From positions 37,068 through 101,067 of the forward strand of contig CAKRIL010000003.1 in the NCBI GenBank assembly GCA_934343915.1: a stretch of DNA of 64,000 nucleotides, in the 5' to 3' direction. Of this stretch, positions 17,798 to 27,204 are shown one piece after another (within the stretch, counting starts at the first letter, position 1; each line of letters begins with the position of its first letter). The position numbers were made by a program, and so were the translations under genes. Under the pieces are notes generated by a model that worked only from the letters and a program-made list of their open reading frames with translations, ran no database searches and was not told the DNA's origin. The DNA comes from an uncultured Lachnospiraceae bacterium (GTDB lineage Bacteria > Bacillota > Clostridia > Lachnospirales > Lachnospiraceae).

Positions 17798-18026
17798 TAT
17801 ATCATGGTTATAATTATGCATATCAGCTCCGTTGTACGAAGCAAGTTGTTCTAATGACTCCGTAGGTTTTTCTTCTGCTTCCGCCATCGTTGCAAAATCA
17901 GCCCTCCATGGCTGTTTGCAACTCAGCCGGCATCCATGCCGTCTGTGGCTGTACAGCACACAGAGTCCTAAGAACAACTACGCTTCTCCCAAAAGTCGTG
18001 ATATGCATAATTATAACCATGATATA
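17798..18026. repeat. Palindromic MITE-like repeat, copy 1
   Basis: This 229-bp element is bounded by perfect 28-bp terminal inverted repeats (17798-17825 and 17999-18026) beginning TATATCATGGTTATAATTAT. Inside, GAAGC..GTTGTTCT pairs with AGAACAAC..GCTTC. A central hairpin joins GTTGCAAA..CAGCC to GGCTG..TTTGCAAC, so the whole unit can fold as one long hairpin. A related, inverted copy is at 48050-48275. No convincing gene lies inside it. It fills most of the pepT-lipoprotein intergenic gap (17561-18083). Confidence 0.85.
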
Positions 18027-18083
18027 CATATTAAAGTTGTGGCTTTATCATTATCTAATTTTACCTGAGAGGAAATCATATCT

Positions 18084-19265
18084 ATGAGACAATTTTTAAG
18101 AATATCCGCCATTGCAGCGGCTTCCGTCGTAATATTCGCGCTGTCCGGCTGCAACAAGCTGACATCAACCATTCCCGAGACAACATCCGGCATAGTCAAC
18201 GAGACCTTAACTGAGATTGAGACCGTTGAAACTTCCGGTGAGAATCTCGTTAGCAATGATACCGTATCCAAAAGTACGGAAGATAATACGGAAGAAAATA
18301 CGGAAGATGCGCTTCCATCTGAATCTGTTAAGAACTCTGAGCAGACCACGGGTGAAAGTACTTCCTCATCATCCGAGTCTGAGACAGAAACAACCAAGGC
18401 TGATTCCAAGTCGGAGACCACCGGCACAAAGCCTGTCGTGAGTGAAACCACAACTCAGGCACCGGGCGAGAAGGCGACTGAGAAGACATCTGAAGCAGCT
18501 ACCGAAAAGCAGACCGAGAAGACAACCGAGGCTCCAACACAGAAGCAGACAGAGAAGGCAACCGAGGCGCATAAGCACAGCTACACCGGAGCAGTCACGA
18601 CCCCTGCGACCTGTGCAAGCGAGGGCGTGATGACCTACAGATGCTCCTGCGGCGACAGCTATACCGAGACAATCGGAAAGACCGCGCACAGCTTCGGCTC
18701 ATACACCTACAATAACGACGCGACCTACGAGTCAGACGGCACCGAGACCGCGGTGTGCTCCGTATGCGGTGAGCGCAGCACAAGAACAGCCGGCGGCACA
18801 AAGCTTGTACATGTGCACAGCTACACATCTTCCGTCACAAAGGCGGCGACGTGCTCCGAAAGCGGTGTCGTAACCTACACCTGCTCATGCGGCGACAGCT
18901 ACACCGAATCCATTCCTATGACAGCCCACAGCTACGGCGACTACGTCTATAACAACGACGCTACAACAGATGCGGACGGAACCAAGACTGCAACGTGCTC
19001 TGTGTGCGGCGCGGCAGACACGGTAACTGCCGAGGGCACCAAGAAGTCCCTGCCTAGCTGGTATGATGAGCACACACAGCAGCTTAATGTGGCAACAGGC
19101 GCACAGGATGATGGCTCACTTGAGGCTTACTTCGTAGCCGGGCAGTTCGACTGGACCGGGGTGTCCAACGGATGCTGGGATTTTGATTACAGTTCCACAG
19201 CTGATTACATTGGAACTTATTCAGAAGGAAGTATTCTCCATGGATACCTGTATAAATGTAATTAA
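18084..19265 (+). CDS. Surface lipoprotein with two Cys-rich repeats
   Basis: The 393-residue protein has a lipoprotein signal with lipobox LSGC (Cys23). A long Thr/Ser/Glu/Lys linker (about 25-162) containing EKQTEKTTEAPTQKQTEK-like units follows. Two tandem repeats of about 80 residues (163-242, 243-321) come next, each with a C-x9-C-x-C and a later C-x2-C spacing (Cys177/187/189/225/228; 257/267/269/305/308), suggestive of a metal-binding or disulfide-stabilised module. A 70-residue C-terminal part starts LPSWYDEHTQ. The linker would hold the repeats beyond the cell wall. Function is unknown. GAGAGGAAA precedes the ATG. Confidence 0.8.
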   Translation: MRQFLRISAIAAASVVIFALSGCNKLTSTIPETTSGIVNETLTEIETVETSGENLVSNDTVSKSTEDNTEENTEDALPSESVKNSEQTTGESTSSSSESETETTKADSKSETTGTKPVVSETTTQAPGEKATEKTSEAATEKQTEKTTEAPTQKQTEKATEAHKHSYTGAVTTPATCASEGVMTYRCSCGDSYTETIGKTAHSFGSYTYNNDATYESDGTETAVCSVCGERSTRTAGGTKLVHVHSYTSSVTKAATCSESGVVTYTCSCGDSYTESIPMTAHSYGDYVYNNDATTDADGTKTATCSVCGAADTVTAEGTKKSLPSWYDEHTQQLNVATGAQDDGSLEAYFVAGQFDWTGVSNGCWDFDYSSTADYIGTYSEGSILHGYLYKCN

Positions 19266-19295
19266 AACACCATATATAAATTTAATACACACATT

Positions 19296-19337
19296 AAAAG
19301 ACGTATGTAGACATGCTGCATACGTCTTTTGTTTTGC
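19296..19337 (+). terminator. Intrinsic terminator after the lipoprotein gene
   Basis: AAAAGACGTATG (19296-19307) pairs with CATACGTCTTTT (19319-19330), followed by GTTTTG. The stem is a perfect 12 bp, 30 bases after the stop. Confidence 0.85.
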
Positions 19338-19445
19338 TCCTCTGTCATATTCTATACGAACAGTTCTCACATAAATACTTTTCAGAGAGTATCTGTTATT
19401 TATTTCAACGCATTAATTCAATCACATAAGGAGGTCTGAAAAATA

Positions 19446-22400
19446 ATGAGTAAAAAAAGAAATTTGATAATCCGGCTATTCGCGCTGTTCATAGCAGTTG
19501 TTCTTGCAGTATGCAGTACAGGCGTTGAAAATGTTGCAGCGTTTTGGATTCAGGATGGAGCTGATGATGGAAACAGCAGCAATAAATCTACGGCACGAAT
19601 GGACATTCAGCTTATGCACTGTAACCACAAGGATACCCATTATCAGAACGGCTCACATATCAAGGACTTTACCGGTGATACAACCATCAAAAAATTCCCG
19701 GTTTATCCGCAGGTCAACGGCGACCTTACTGCCGGTACAGCGTTCTACGACAAGAACTGGTATGTCTTTGAATACGAAATGTCCTACACGGAAGGTGACA
19801 GCGTCGATTATGCTGTTGTTGTGCAGCCTTATGTCAATCACGCCAAGGACGGCGATACGAACGGTACCGAAGTCCACAACAGAATGTACTGGGTAGGAGA
19901 GTATCAGAATACCATCACAAATCTTAAGAGTGTGTACAGCGGAGCCGTAAATGAGACCGTGCCGGACAGCCTCTCATACTGGTGGAACTTCGAGAGTTCC
20001 TGTACCCCTTCGATTGACGCATCACTCAGCCAGCAGACATGGGAGTCCGTTGACAACATGACTAATCAGGACAAGAAAACATTTATCGTAAATCCCGACA
20101 TAGGCGATAACGGAGCTAATGGTCAGCGCTATCTGTTCGTGCGAGAAGGAACGATTCTCAACGGCGAACCAGGCGACGGAAGCCACCCCGCATTCACAGG
20201 TCCGGGTATTCCGGCGTATTACGATACACATGTGTACGCTCTTATAGGGCTTGTATTTTACAGAACCTTAAACTTCGATGCGAACGGCGGAACACTGGCG
20301 GATGGTTCTGCCCTGAATATGCGTGTTTACAACGGCAGCAACAAATGCAAGCTTTATACATGGTTTAATGATAAAAACAACAGAAAATGGGTCTCTGACA
20401 TCAGTATAAGCCACCCGACTAATGCAAGCGGAGACACATATATAAATGCGCCTACCCGCGAAGGCTACGACTTTCTCGGCTGGTTCGACAGCCCTGACGG
20501 CGGCATTCCCGTGTACGACACTGACGGCAATGCGGTGCTCACTTACACTGATGCGTCAGGCAACGTTGTAGCATCCCCGTATTTTGACAGTAACGGCAAC
20601 TGGATATACCGCGGCAACGTCACGGCGTATGCGGGCTGGGTGGAAAAAGGAACCTACACCCTGCATTATGAGCTCGGCGCAACCAACAGCGGCGACCAGA
20701 CTCCTGCTGACCAGACGGCTTATGTTGATGAGTCCGTAACCATAAGCTCCAAATCCGTCTCGGGCAGTGATTACATGATAACGTATGAGACCGGCACCAA
20801 CAATGAGCACTCGGTAACGGATGCCTCCGGTGCATTAAATCAGGTCAGGGGACGATTCACCCTGACGGGCTGGCTGATTGACGGGACGCTTTACAAGAAG
20901 GGGCAGACCTATTTTAAGGACGGTCTTAAGAACGGCGATGTGATAACCGCAACCGGACAGTACGCCGACTACCGTTACAGGCTGCCGTCCGCAACAAGTG
21001 CCGGATACACATTTGAGGGCTGGTACGACAGCTATGACCGTGACACCGGTACGTTCGGCACCCGTGTAGGAAGCGCGGGCGACTTAAAATCCATCGCTGC
21101 ATCCGATAAATCGGTGAGCATAACACTGTATGCCAGATGGGAAAAGGACAACCTTATCCTGAATTTTGACTACAACGTTCCGTCCACGGCAAAGAACAGC
21201 CCGCTCGGGTATGTGCTTTCGGGAGCGGACACGACGTCCAAGTATGTGCAGCTCGGCAATCCCATCGGCACACTCCCGTCACCGACGCTTACGGGATACA
21301 GCTTCGACAACTGGTCGTGGCGCACCGATTCCAACATATACGTTCCTGAGAACACGATATACATGGAGACCTCACCTGACACGCTTTATGCCATGTGGAG
21401 CCCGACACGCTATACGATACGCTACGACTATGCAGGCGGTACGGCTCCGGCGGACAACCCGGACTCGGCAAATTACTATGACGTGCTGACGGTCACCGCA
21501 CCGTCGCTTGCCGGGGCATCATTTGCGGGCTGGGAGATAACCGGAATGGACGGCAGCACGCACCTTCTGGATGGAACGAAAAGCACGGACGGGACCGCAT
21601 ACGGTGTGGGCTCCGGCAAGACATCCGTAAAGCTGTCCGGGCTCAGGAGCACCCAGGGCGAGGTTATGCTTAAGGCAGTGTGGAAGTACGAATCATACAA
21701 TATCGTGTACGATTTCAACGACGGAAGCGCCTACCCGGACGGCTCGTACCCGTCAAGCGCGAACGTGTGGGACATTTTTTACATAAGCAATCCCGTTGGT
21801 GGGAACGGCAGCGTCTTTGCGGGCTGGACGGTGTCCGGCATGGATGAGGGCGACCACATAGTGTGCGGCACGTCCGCATCAGGCACGCGCACATCGGGAG
21901 CCGGCAAGGGAAAGGCGTCCGGCACTGAGCTTGTGTGCCAGAACATGAGGTATTCAGCCGGAACGGTAGTGCTGACTGCCGCGTGGGAATCCCCGTACAG
22001 GCAGCTTACATTCGTCACGGACGACGGAACCATGTCGGGAAGCTCCGTGCAGACGGACTGGACAATGAGATTCATCCGCTTCGGTGATGTCCGGTTCTCG
22101 CTGCTTAACAGATTCGAAACCGACTGGGGCAGCGATGTCCCGTACGTGTCAAAACGCGGATACACGTTCAACGGCTTTTTCACGGAAGCCGAAGGCGGAG
22201 AGCAGGTATTCAACGGACTGGACAGCACGTATGTGGGCAGCCGTCTTGTCAAAGGACTGTACTGGGCGGACAACGGCACATGGACAGGCCCGAGCCTCAT
22301 TCTGTACTCGCAGTTCACGCCGAAGAATTACACCGTAACGTTCAACTTAAACGGCGGCGTGTGGGCGGCTGACGGCTCGGGTGATGCAAAGTCGCTCGGT

Positions 22401-22577
22401 GTCACATACGACAGCACAAAGAACAGCAGGGTATTCGACAGCAGCTCCGTATACAGAAAGGGCTACATATTCGGCGGCTGGAACACCGCTTCCGACGGGA
22501 CCGGAGACACGGTGTACGATACGGACGGCAGATGCACCGACGAAGGCGGCTACTGGTCGGACAATTACAGGGAATAA
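19446..22577 (+). CDS. Large secreted protein with Listeria-Bacteroides (InlB B-type) repeats
   Basis: The 1043-residue protein has a signal peptide (MSKKRNLIIRLFALFIAVVL, mature near residue 33) and a unique N-terminal domain to about 275. About eight divergent List_Bact/InlB-B repeats follow, recognisable by their G-x-x-F-x-G-W cores: REGYDFLGWFDS, AGYTFEGWYDS, LAGASFAGWEI, KRGYTFNGFF and RKGYIFGGWNT. Such repeats occur in adhesins and other envelope proteins. The last repeat stops after DGRCTDEGGYWSDNYRE, before its usual terminal strand, and there is no LPXTG or anchor helix. GGAGG precedes the ATG. The next gene starts 25 bases on and is clearly cotranscribed. Confidence 0.85.
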   Translation: MSKKRNLIIRLFALFIAVVLAVCSTGVENVAAFWIQDGADDGNSSNKSTARMDIQLMHCNHKDTHYQNGSHIKDFTGDTTIKKFPVYPQVNGDLTAGTAFYDKNWYVFEYEMSYTEGDSVDYAVVVQPYVNHAKDGDTNGTEVHNRMYWVGEYQNTITNLKSVYSGAVNETVPDSLSYWWNFESSCTPSIDASLSQQTWESVDNMTNQDKKTFIVNPDIGDNGANGQRYLFVREGTILNGEPGDGSHPAFTGPGIPAYYDTHVYALIGLVFYRTLNFDANGGTLADGSALNMRVYNGSNKCKLYTWFNDKNNRKWVSDISISHPTNASGDTYINAPTREGYDFLGWFDSPDGGIPVYDTDGNAVLTYTDASGNVVASPYFDSNGNWIYRGNVTAYAGWVEKGTYTLHYELGATNSGDQTPADQTAYVDESVTISSKSVSGSDYMITYETGTNNEHSVTDASGALNQVRGRFTLTGWLIDGTLYKKGQTYFKDGLKNGDVITATGQYADYRYRLPSATSAGYTFEGWYDSYDRDTGTFGTRVGSAGDLKSIAASDKSVSITLYARWEKDNLILNFDYNVPSTAKNSPLGYVLSGADTTSKYVQLGNPIGTLPSPTLTGYSFDNWSWRTDSNIYVPENTIYMETSPDTLYAMWSPTRYTIRYDYAGGTAPADNPDSANYYDVLTVTAPSLAGASFAGWEITGMDGSTHLLDGTKSTDGTAYGVGSGKTSVKLSGLRSTQGEVMLKAVWKYESYNIVYDFNDGSAYPDGSYPSSANVWDIFYISNPVGGNGSVFAGWTVSGMDEGDHIVCGTSASGTRTSGAGKGKASGTELVCQNMRYSAGTVVLTAAWESPYRQLTFVTDDGTMSGSSVQTDWTMRFIRFGDVRFSLLNRFETDWGSDVPYVSKRGYTFNGFFTEAEGGEQVFNGLDSTYVGSRLVKGLYWADNGTWTGPSLILYSQFTPKNYTVTFNLNGGVWAADGSGDAKSLGVTYDSTKNSRVFDSSSVYRKGYIFGGWNTASDGTGDTVYDTDGRCTDEGGYWSDNYRE

Positions 22578-22602
22578 TTAAAAACTGATTCAGGAGGATA
22601 CA

Positions 22603-25600
22603 ATGAGACTTAATAAATCCTTTTTAAGAAAAACCATGGCATATGCACTTACCCTTGCCGTCACGGTTACGTCGGCAGGCTTCGGCGGCGCGGCTCTTCC
22701 GTGGAACACGCATGCGGTTTCCGCGGAGGAAAAGCCGGGCTACCATCTTGAATCGTCTGAGCAGGATTACACATATACCATTGTAAGGAATGAAAATGAG
22801 AGTGCTTACGGTGCATGGGGCTGCTGCGGAGTACAGGCAGGAGTATCGTGGTACGGAGCTTACGGCGCTGCATACGGCTATTATGACTACAAGGACGAAT
22901 GGCACACCACCGGAGGAGAGGTCACAACCCTTAATGACAGCCATACCTGTCCTTTATGCGGGGCGCACGCGTCCGTAGGCGACAAGTGGGGACAGACCGA
23001 CGGCACAAAACCCGTCCATGAGACAGTCAGCAGCTGGGTTCCGAACAACTACACCATAACCTTCAATCCCAATAACGGACAGGGGGCATTCACACGTCAG
23101 GTGACATATGACTCAGGAAACGGAAGCACCGGTGTAAGTGCCACATGGACCGGCTATAAGCTTCAGGGCTGGTACACGGGAACCAACGGCACGGGCGAGA
23201 TGGTGTTCGATGCCTCCGGAAACGCCGTAAACGGCACATACTGGTCGGGCAGCGGAGGCTCAGCCGTATGGAAGGGGCTTAGCGGAGTCTCGCTTGCCGC
23301 CTTCTGGAAGGTGGACACTTTTACGCAGACCCTCTATTTTTACAAGGACGGCGTGCCCGATTCGGGCAGGACAAGGACCTACGACGTTACCTACGGCAGC
23401 ACTTTCTGCGCATCGGACCACATAAGCGACTCGACCTTCGAGCACTGTCATTACACGGGAATCAGCAGTGCGCAGTGGACGGTCACAAAGGCCGCGTCCG
23501 CCAACGTCTACTACGAGAGCGACGTGCAGATAGTTGATTACAACGGAAACGGAAGCACCGGCGGTCAGATGGCATCCGCGTCCGCCGCATACGGCACGGC
23601 TGTGACCGTTGCCGCCAACGGCTTCACACGTCCGGGCTACACCTTTGCGGGCTGGAACACCGCTTCAGACGGGACCGGCACCTCATATGCGCCCGGCTCC
23701 TCACTTACGGTGTATCCGCCGAGCCACAACGACAGGCTCACGCTCTATGCCATATGGAAGGACGTGACCGCCCCGACCGTAACGGTCACCCCGGGCAGTG
23801 GCACGTCATGGGCGCTGAACACCGGAATAGTGATAAGCGCAGCAGACAACGGTGCCCTTAAGGCAGACAACTCATACCAGTACTGCGTATGCACCGGTGC
23901 CGACGCGCCGGACGGCACATGGCAGACCTACACTAACAACCAGCGGCTTACAATCGGCACCGGGCTGTCCGGAACATACTATGTATGGGTGAAGGCCGTG
24001 TATGATACGGCGGGAAACTGCTCAGGCACGTCCGCATACCACAGGTTCGGTCCGTATTATTTTGACAACGCCGCACCTGACATAAGCAGGGTTGCCGACA
24101 CCTACGGATGGTACGAGAACAGAGCGGTGCTGAATTTTGACATACCGGATACAGAGTCCGGGATAAAGAACATCTCACTGTACGACGTAAACGGCATCCT
24201 TTTAAGCGACATCACCGGCACAAAGAGCTTCAGCTTCGACACCGTCGGGGTGAATGTGTACAATCTTGTGGCAAGCGATAATCTTGACAACACGGTATCC
24301 AAGGCTTTTGTCGTGAAGATAGGAAAAAATACGGCTGAGTCCTCAGCTTCCAAAGCAGTCTGGGTGTGGGTTAATAATCTCTCCGTGCATGCAGTGTGGC
24401 TGCCTGTCTCATACACGGTTCGCTTTGACAGCAATGACTCGGACGGCGGCTCCCCTGCTTATGGCAGAATGGATAACATGACACTCACCTTTGGCAGGGA
24501 ATACACCCTCCCCTCCAACGCTTTTTCGAGGAAAGGCTATACTTTCACTGGGTGGAGCACTTCTTCAGACGGTTCCGGAAGCTTCTACAAGGACTGCGCC
24601 GTGATTAAAAATCTGTCATCTGAAAGCAATGGCTTTATCACTCTCTATGCAATATGGAAGGATAATTCCGCCCCCGTAATAAATGTCACTCCCAACAAGA
24701 CATATAATCCTGACACAGACAACAATGCAGTAAAAAGCGTAGATATATCAATAAGCATCATCGAAACCGGCTCAGGGCTCTCTCCGGACAACCTTTATGA
24801 ATACGGCTTTTCATCAAGTTCACTGTCCCCTCCTGTCGACTGGGAGGTATATGCGCTGCCGCAGGACTTAAAAGCTTCGGGTACTTATTCTTCAGCTGAG
24901 TCCCTTGACGTGACGCTCCCAGAGCTTGGCGGCACGCAGACAGGCTATTACTATCTGTGGATAAAGCAGGTAAAGGACAATTTCGGCAATCTTTCCACAA
25001 GCCCCGATTCGCTTGCCTGTGTTGATTCATGCCATGTGTACGGAATATATGCCTTTGACAATACCGCACCGACAGGAATGGTAAAATACATAGAGAATAA
25101 TTATACGCTTGGGCTGTATGACACTCTGCCCTCCGGCAATCCTTATGCGGTAATGTCAATATACGATGCAGCTGACAATATGGCAGGAATATCTCACTGT
25201 ACTCTTGTCATATATGATTCCGACAACCCGGAGAATTTTACAGAGTTTGACTTCGAGCAGGATAACGATGTCTATATCTGCCGCTTCAATCTCTATACCT
25301 GTCTTGATGAACCGGAGAATATCGGGCATGTCGGAATGTATGTAAAGGCGGTCGACAAGCTTGGGAATGAAGCAGCAATTCCCATAAAAAGCTACGATTT
25401 CGGTACGCTGCAAAGCGGGAAAGCCATATGTGCTGACGATATCGGCTTCTCTATATGCAGTCCTGCTTCCGAGCTCCCCTCTTTTCACCCTGACGGGACA
25501 TCCGAAAACTATATCTATAAAAGAGATGCATTCCGCGTCGAGACATATATCGAAAATATTTCACACGGCTCCGGCGGAACAACATTTATGGGCGGACAGA

Positions 25601-25914
25601 AGGGTATTCTGCGCATATACACCTTCGGAAATGTTCATGCCGTATACGCAGACTTCGGCTCCGTCAAAAAGTTCATAAATCCGGTATACGACATATCCCC
25701 GGATCTTGGCATAACCACGCTTTCTCCGCTTCTTACCGCACACATATATATGCACGGATTTTTTATACCGCTCTATTGTGCCTCCTCGACCTATACCGAC
25801 ACAACCGCTTACGGGGTAAAAAAAGCTGCCGCACAGCACAGAAATGTCATATATGATGTTGACGGAACTCTGACGAATAATATCAGGACAATTTTAAAAT
25901 ACAATGCCGATTAA
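22603..25914 (+). CDS. Second large secreted repeat protein (List_Bact repeats plus Ig-like modules)
   Basis: The 1103-residue protein has a signal peptide (MRLNKSFLRKTMAYALTLAV, mature after VSAEE near residue 42). A Trp/Cys-bearing N-terminal segment contains CPLCGAHAS. List_Bact repeats (GYKLQGWYTGTNG, RPGYTFAGWNTASDG, RKGYTFTGWSTSSDG) then alternate with Ig-like modules that open with APTVTVTP and APVINVTP. The C-terminal 270 residues are unrelated to the repeats. There is no sortase motif. From about 24,420 onward the DNA becomes visibly less GC-rich than the first half, suggesting a mosaic gene. AGGAGG precedes the ATG. It probably acts at the cell surface with its upstream partner. Confidence 0.83.
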   Translation: MRLNKSFLRKTMAYALTLAVTVTSAGFGGAALPWNTHAVSAEEKPGYHLESSEQDYTYTIVRNENESAYGAWGCCGVQAGVSWYGAYGAAYGYYDYKDEWHTTGGEVTTLNDSHTCPLCGAHASVGDKWGQTDGTKPVHETVSSWVPNNYTITFNPNNGQGAFTRQVTYDSGNGSTGVSATWTGYKLQGWYTGTNGTGEMVFDASGNAVNGTYWSGSGGSAVWKGLSGVSLAAFWKVDTFTQTLYFYKDGVPDSGRTRTYDVTYGSTFCASDHISDSTFEHCHYTGISSAQWTVTKAASANVYYESDVQIVDYNGNGSTGGQMASASAAYGTAVTVAANGFTRPGYTFAGWNTASDGTGTSYAPGSSLTVYPPSHNDRLTLYAIWKDVTAPTVTVTPGSGTSWALNTGIVISAADNGALKADNSYQYCVCTGADAPDGTWQTYTNNQRLTIGTGLSGTYYVWVKAVYDTAGNCSGTSAYHRFGPYYFDNAAPDISRVADTYGWYENRAVLNFDIPDTESGIKNISLYDVNGILLSDITGTKSFSFDTVGVNVYNLVASDNLDNTVSKAFVVKIGKNTAESSASKAVWVWVNNLSVHAVWLPVSYTVRFDSNDSDGGSPAYGRMDNMTLTFGREYTLPSNAFSRKGYTFTGWSTSSDGSGSFYKDCAVIKNLSSESNGFITLYAIWKDNSAPVINVTPNKTYNPDTDNNAVKSVDISISIIETGSGLSPDNLYEYGFSSSSLSPPVDWEVYALPQDLKASGTYSSAESLDVTLPELGGTQTGYYYLWIKQVKDNFGNLSTSPDSLACVDSCHVYGIYAFDNTAPTGMVKYIENNYTLGLYDTLPSGNPYAVMSIYDAADNMAGISHCTLVIYDSDNPENFTEFDFEQDNDVYICRFNLYTCLDEPENIGHVGMYVKAVDKLGNEAAIPIKSYDFGTLQSGKAICADDIGFSICSPASELPSFHPDGTSENYIYKRDAFRVETYIENISHGSGGTTFMGGQKGILRIYTFGNVHAVYADFGSVKKFINPVYDISPDLGITTLSPLLTAHIYMHGFFIPLYCASSTYTDTTAYGVKKAAAQHRNVIYDVDGTLTNNIRTILKYNAD

Positions 25915-25998
25915 GTTTTCTCATTTTACCTATTCCATTTTTTTCTTTATGTGTTATAATAGGCTTGTCAAAATAATAACAATATCGGAGGTATACCT

Positions 25999-26862
25999 AT
26001 GTTAGTTACAGCAAAAGAGATGCTTGAAAAGGCAGTTGCCGGTCATTATGCAGTTGGCCAGTTTAATATTAACAATCTTGAGTGGACTAAGGCTATTCTT
26101 ACAACAGCTCAGGAGCTTAACTCCCCTGTCATCCTCGGCGTTTCCGAAGGTGCAGGCAAGTACATGACAGGTTATAAGACTGTTGTAGGTATGGTTAAGG
26201 GCATGATGGAGGAACTCAACATCACGGTTCCTGTTGCACTTCACTTAGACCACGGTTCATACGAAGGATGTCTTAAGTGCGTTGAGGCAGGTTTCTCTTC
26301 AATCATGTTCGATGGTTCACATTATCCAATCGAGGAGAACATTGCAAAGACTAAGGAATTAGTTAAGATTTGTGCAGAGCATAACATGTCACTTGAGGCT
26401 GAGGTTGGTTCAATCGGCGGCGAGGAAGACGGTGTTATCGGTATGGGTGAGTGCGCTGACCCTAATGAGTGTAAGGCAATCGCTGACCTTGGCGTAACAA
26501 TGTTAGCTGCCGGAATTGGTAATATTCATGGTAAGTACCCTGCTAACTGGAAGGGCTTAAGCTTTGAGACACTTGCTGCCGTTAAGGAGCTTACAGGTGA
26601 TATGCCTCTCGTTCTTCATGGTGGTACAGGCATTCCTGCTGACATGATTAAGAAGGCTATCTCTCTCGGAGTTGCCAAGATTAATGTTAATACAGAGTGC
26701 CAGTTATCATTTGCCGATGCTACAAGAAAGTACATCGAGGCAGGTAAGGACTTAGAGGGCAAGGGCTTCGACCCTCGTAAGCTTTTAGCTCCAGGTGCTG
26801 CTGCAATCAAGGAGACTGTCAAGGAGAAGATGGAGCTCTTCGGTTCTGTCGGCAAGGCTTGA
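25999..26862 (+). CDS. fba: Class II fructose-1,6-bisphosphate aldolase
   Basis: The 287-residue enzyme cleaves fructose 1,6-bisphosphate to triose phosphates in glycolysis. Class II zinc-site motifs are present: VALHLDHGSYEGC (Asp/His), EAEVGSIGGEEDG, IGNIHGKY and LVLHGGTGIP, followed by KINVNTECQ. Length and motifs match the Firmicutes FbaA-type enzymes. GGAGG lies 8 bases before the ATG. A -10-like TATAAT at 25955-25960 precedes it, with no clear -35. Codon use is strongly biased, as expected for an abundant enzyme. Eno and pyk are elsewhere in the window. Confidence 0.95.
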   Translation: MLVTAKEMLEKAVAGHYAVGQFNINNLEWTKAILTTAQELNSPVILGVSEGAGKYMTGYKTVVGMVKGMMEELNITVPVALHLDHGSYEGCLKCVEAGFSSIMFDGSHYPIEENIAKTKELVKICAEHNMSLEAEVGSIGGEEDGVIGMGECADPNECKAIADLGVTMLAAGIGNIHGKYPANWKGLSFETLAAVKELTGDMPLVLHGGTGIPADMIKKAISLGVAKINVNTECQLSFADATRKYIEAGKDLEGKGFDPRKLLAPGAAAIKETVKEKMELFGSVGKA

Positions 26863-27076
26863 TTATAACCACAACTATATATTTTCTCATGCGAACGAGG
26901 CGGAATGAGCTTGTCTGATTCAGCCTTGGGACTTGTCCGAATAAAAAAAATAAGTTTTTTTCAAAAAAGGCTTGCATTTTTGGAAGTTATAGTTTATTTT
27001 ATTAACATAAATGATGTCTTGTAATACTAAAGCCACTATTTAGGGAACAAGGTCATATAATTTCGTGTGAGTGAAC

Positions 27077-27111
27077 AAGGGCGTTCCGTTTAGTTGGAAT
27101 GCCCTTTTTTT
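27077..27111 (+). promoter_or_regulatory. glnN leader: terminator with overlapping ANTAR-like hexaloop hairpin
   Basis: The 26863-27204 gap holds the glnN leader. GGGCGTTCC (27079-27087) pairs with GGAATGCCC (27096-27104) and a seven-T run follows, an intrinsic terminator 94 bases before the start codon. Its 5' arm also forms GAAC-[AAGGGC]-GTTC (27073-27086), a hexaloop with A1 and G4 like ANTAR target hairpins. Upstream, CTTGT..CTAAA..TTTAG..ACAAG (about 27010-27045) can form another stem. The promoter is unclear; TTGCAT or TTGGAA near 26985 are candidates. Attenuation is inferred. Confidence 0.6.
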
Positions 27112-27204
27112 ATGCATAAGTCTATACACATATACATACTTATGTGTCCATAGCTGCAATCTGTCTCACCGGAAAATTTTACAGCATGAAAGGAATGGAA
27201 AAGA

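Noticed and set aside
17783..18068. Short open frames on both strands inside palindromic repeat copy 1, and a similar one at 48054-48242
   Set aside because: They follow from the palindrome itself, have poor ribosome sites, and differ between copies by frame-breaking changes.
21779..22318. Long minus-strand open frame inside the first repeat-protein gene
   Set aside because: It is a mirror of a GC-rich gene's codon pattern; there is no ribosome site and the composition is odd (many Pro/Ser/Thr).
22500..22603. Sortase anchor at the end of the first repeat protein
   Set aside because: There is no LPXTG, hydrophobic helix or basic tail; the gene simply stops within a repeat and the next gene starts.
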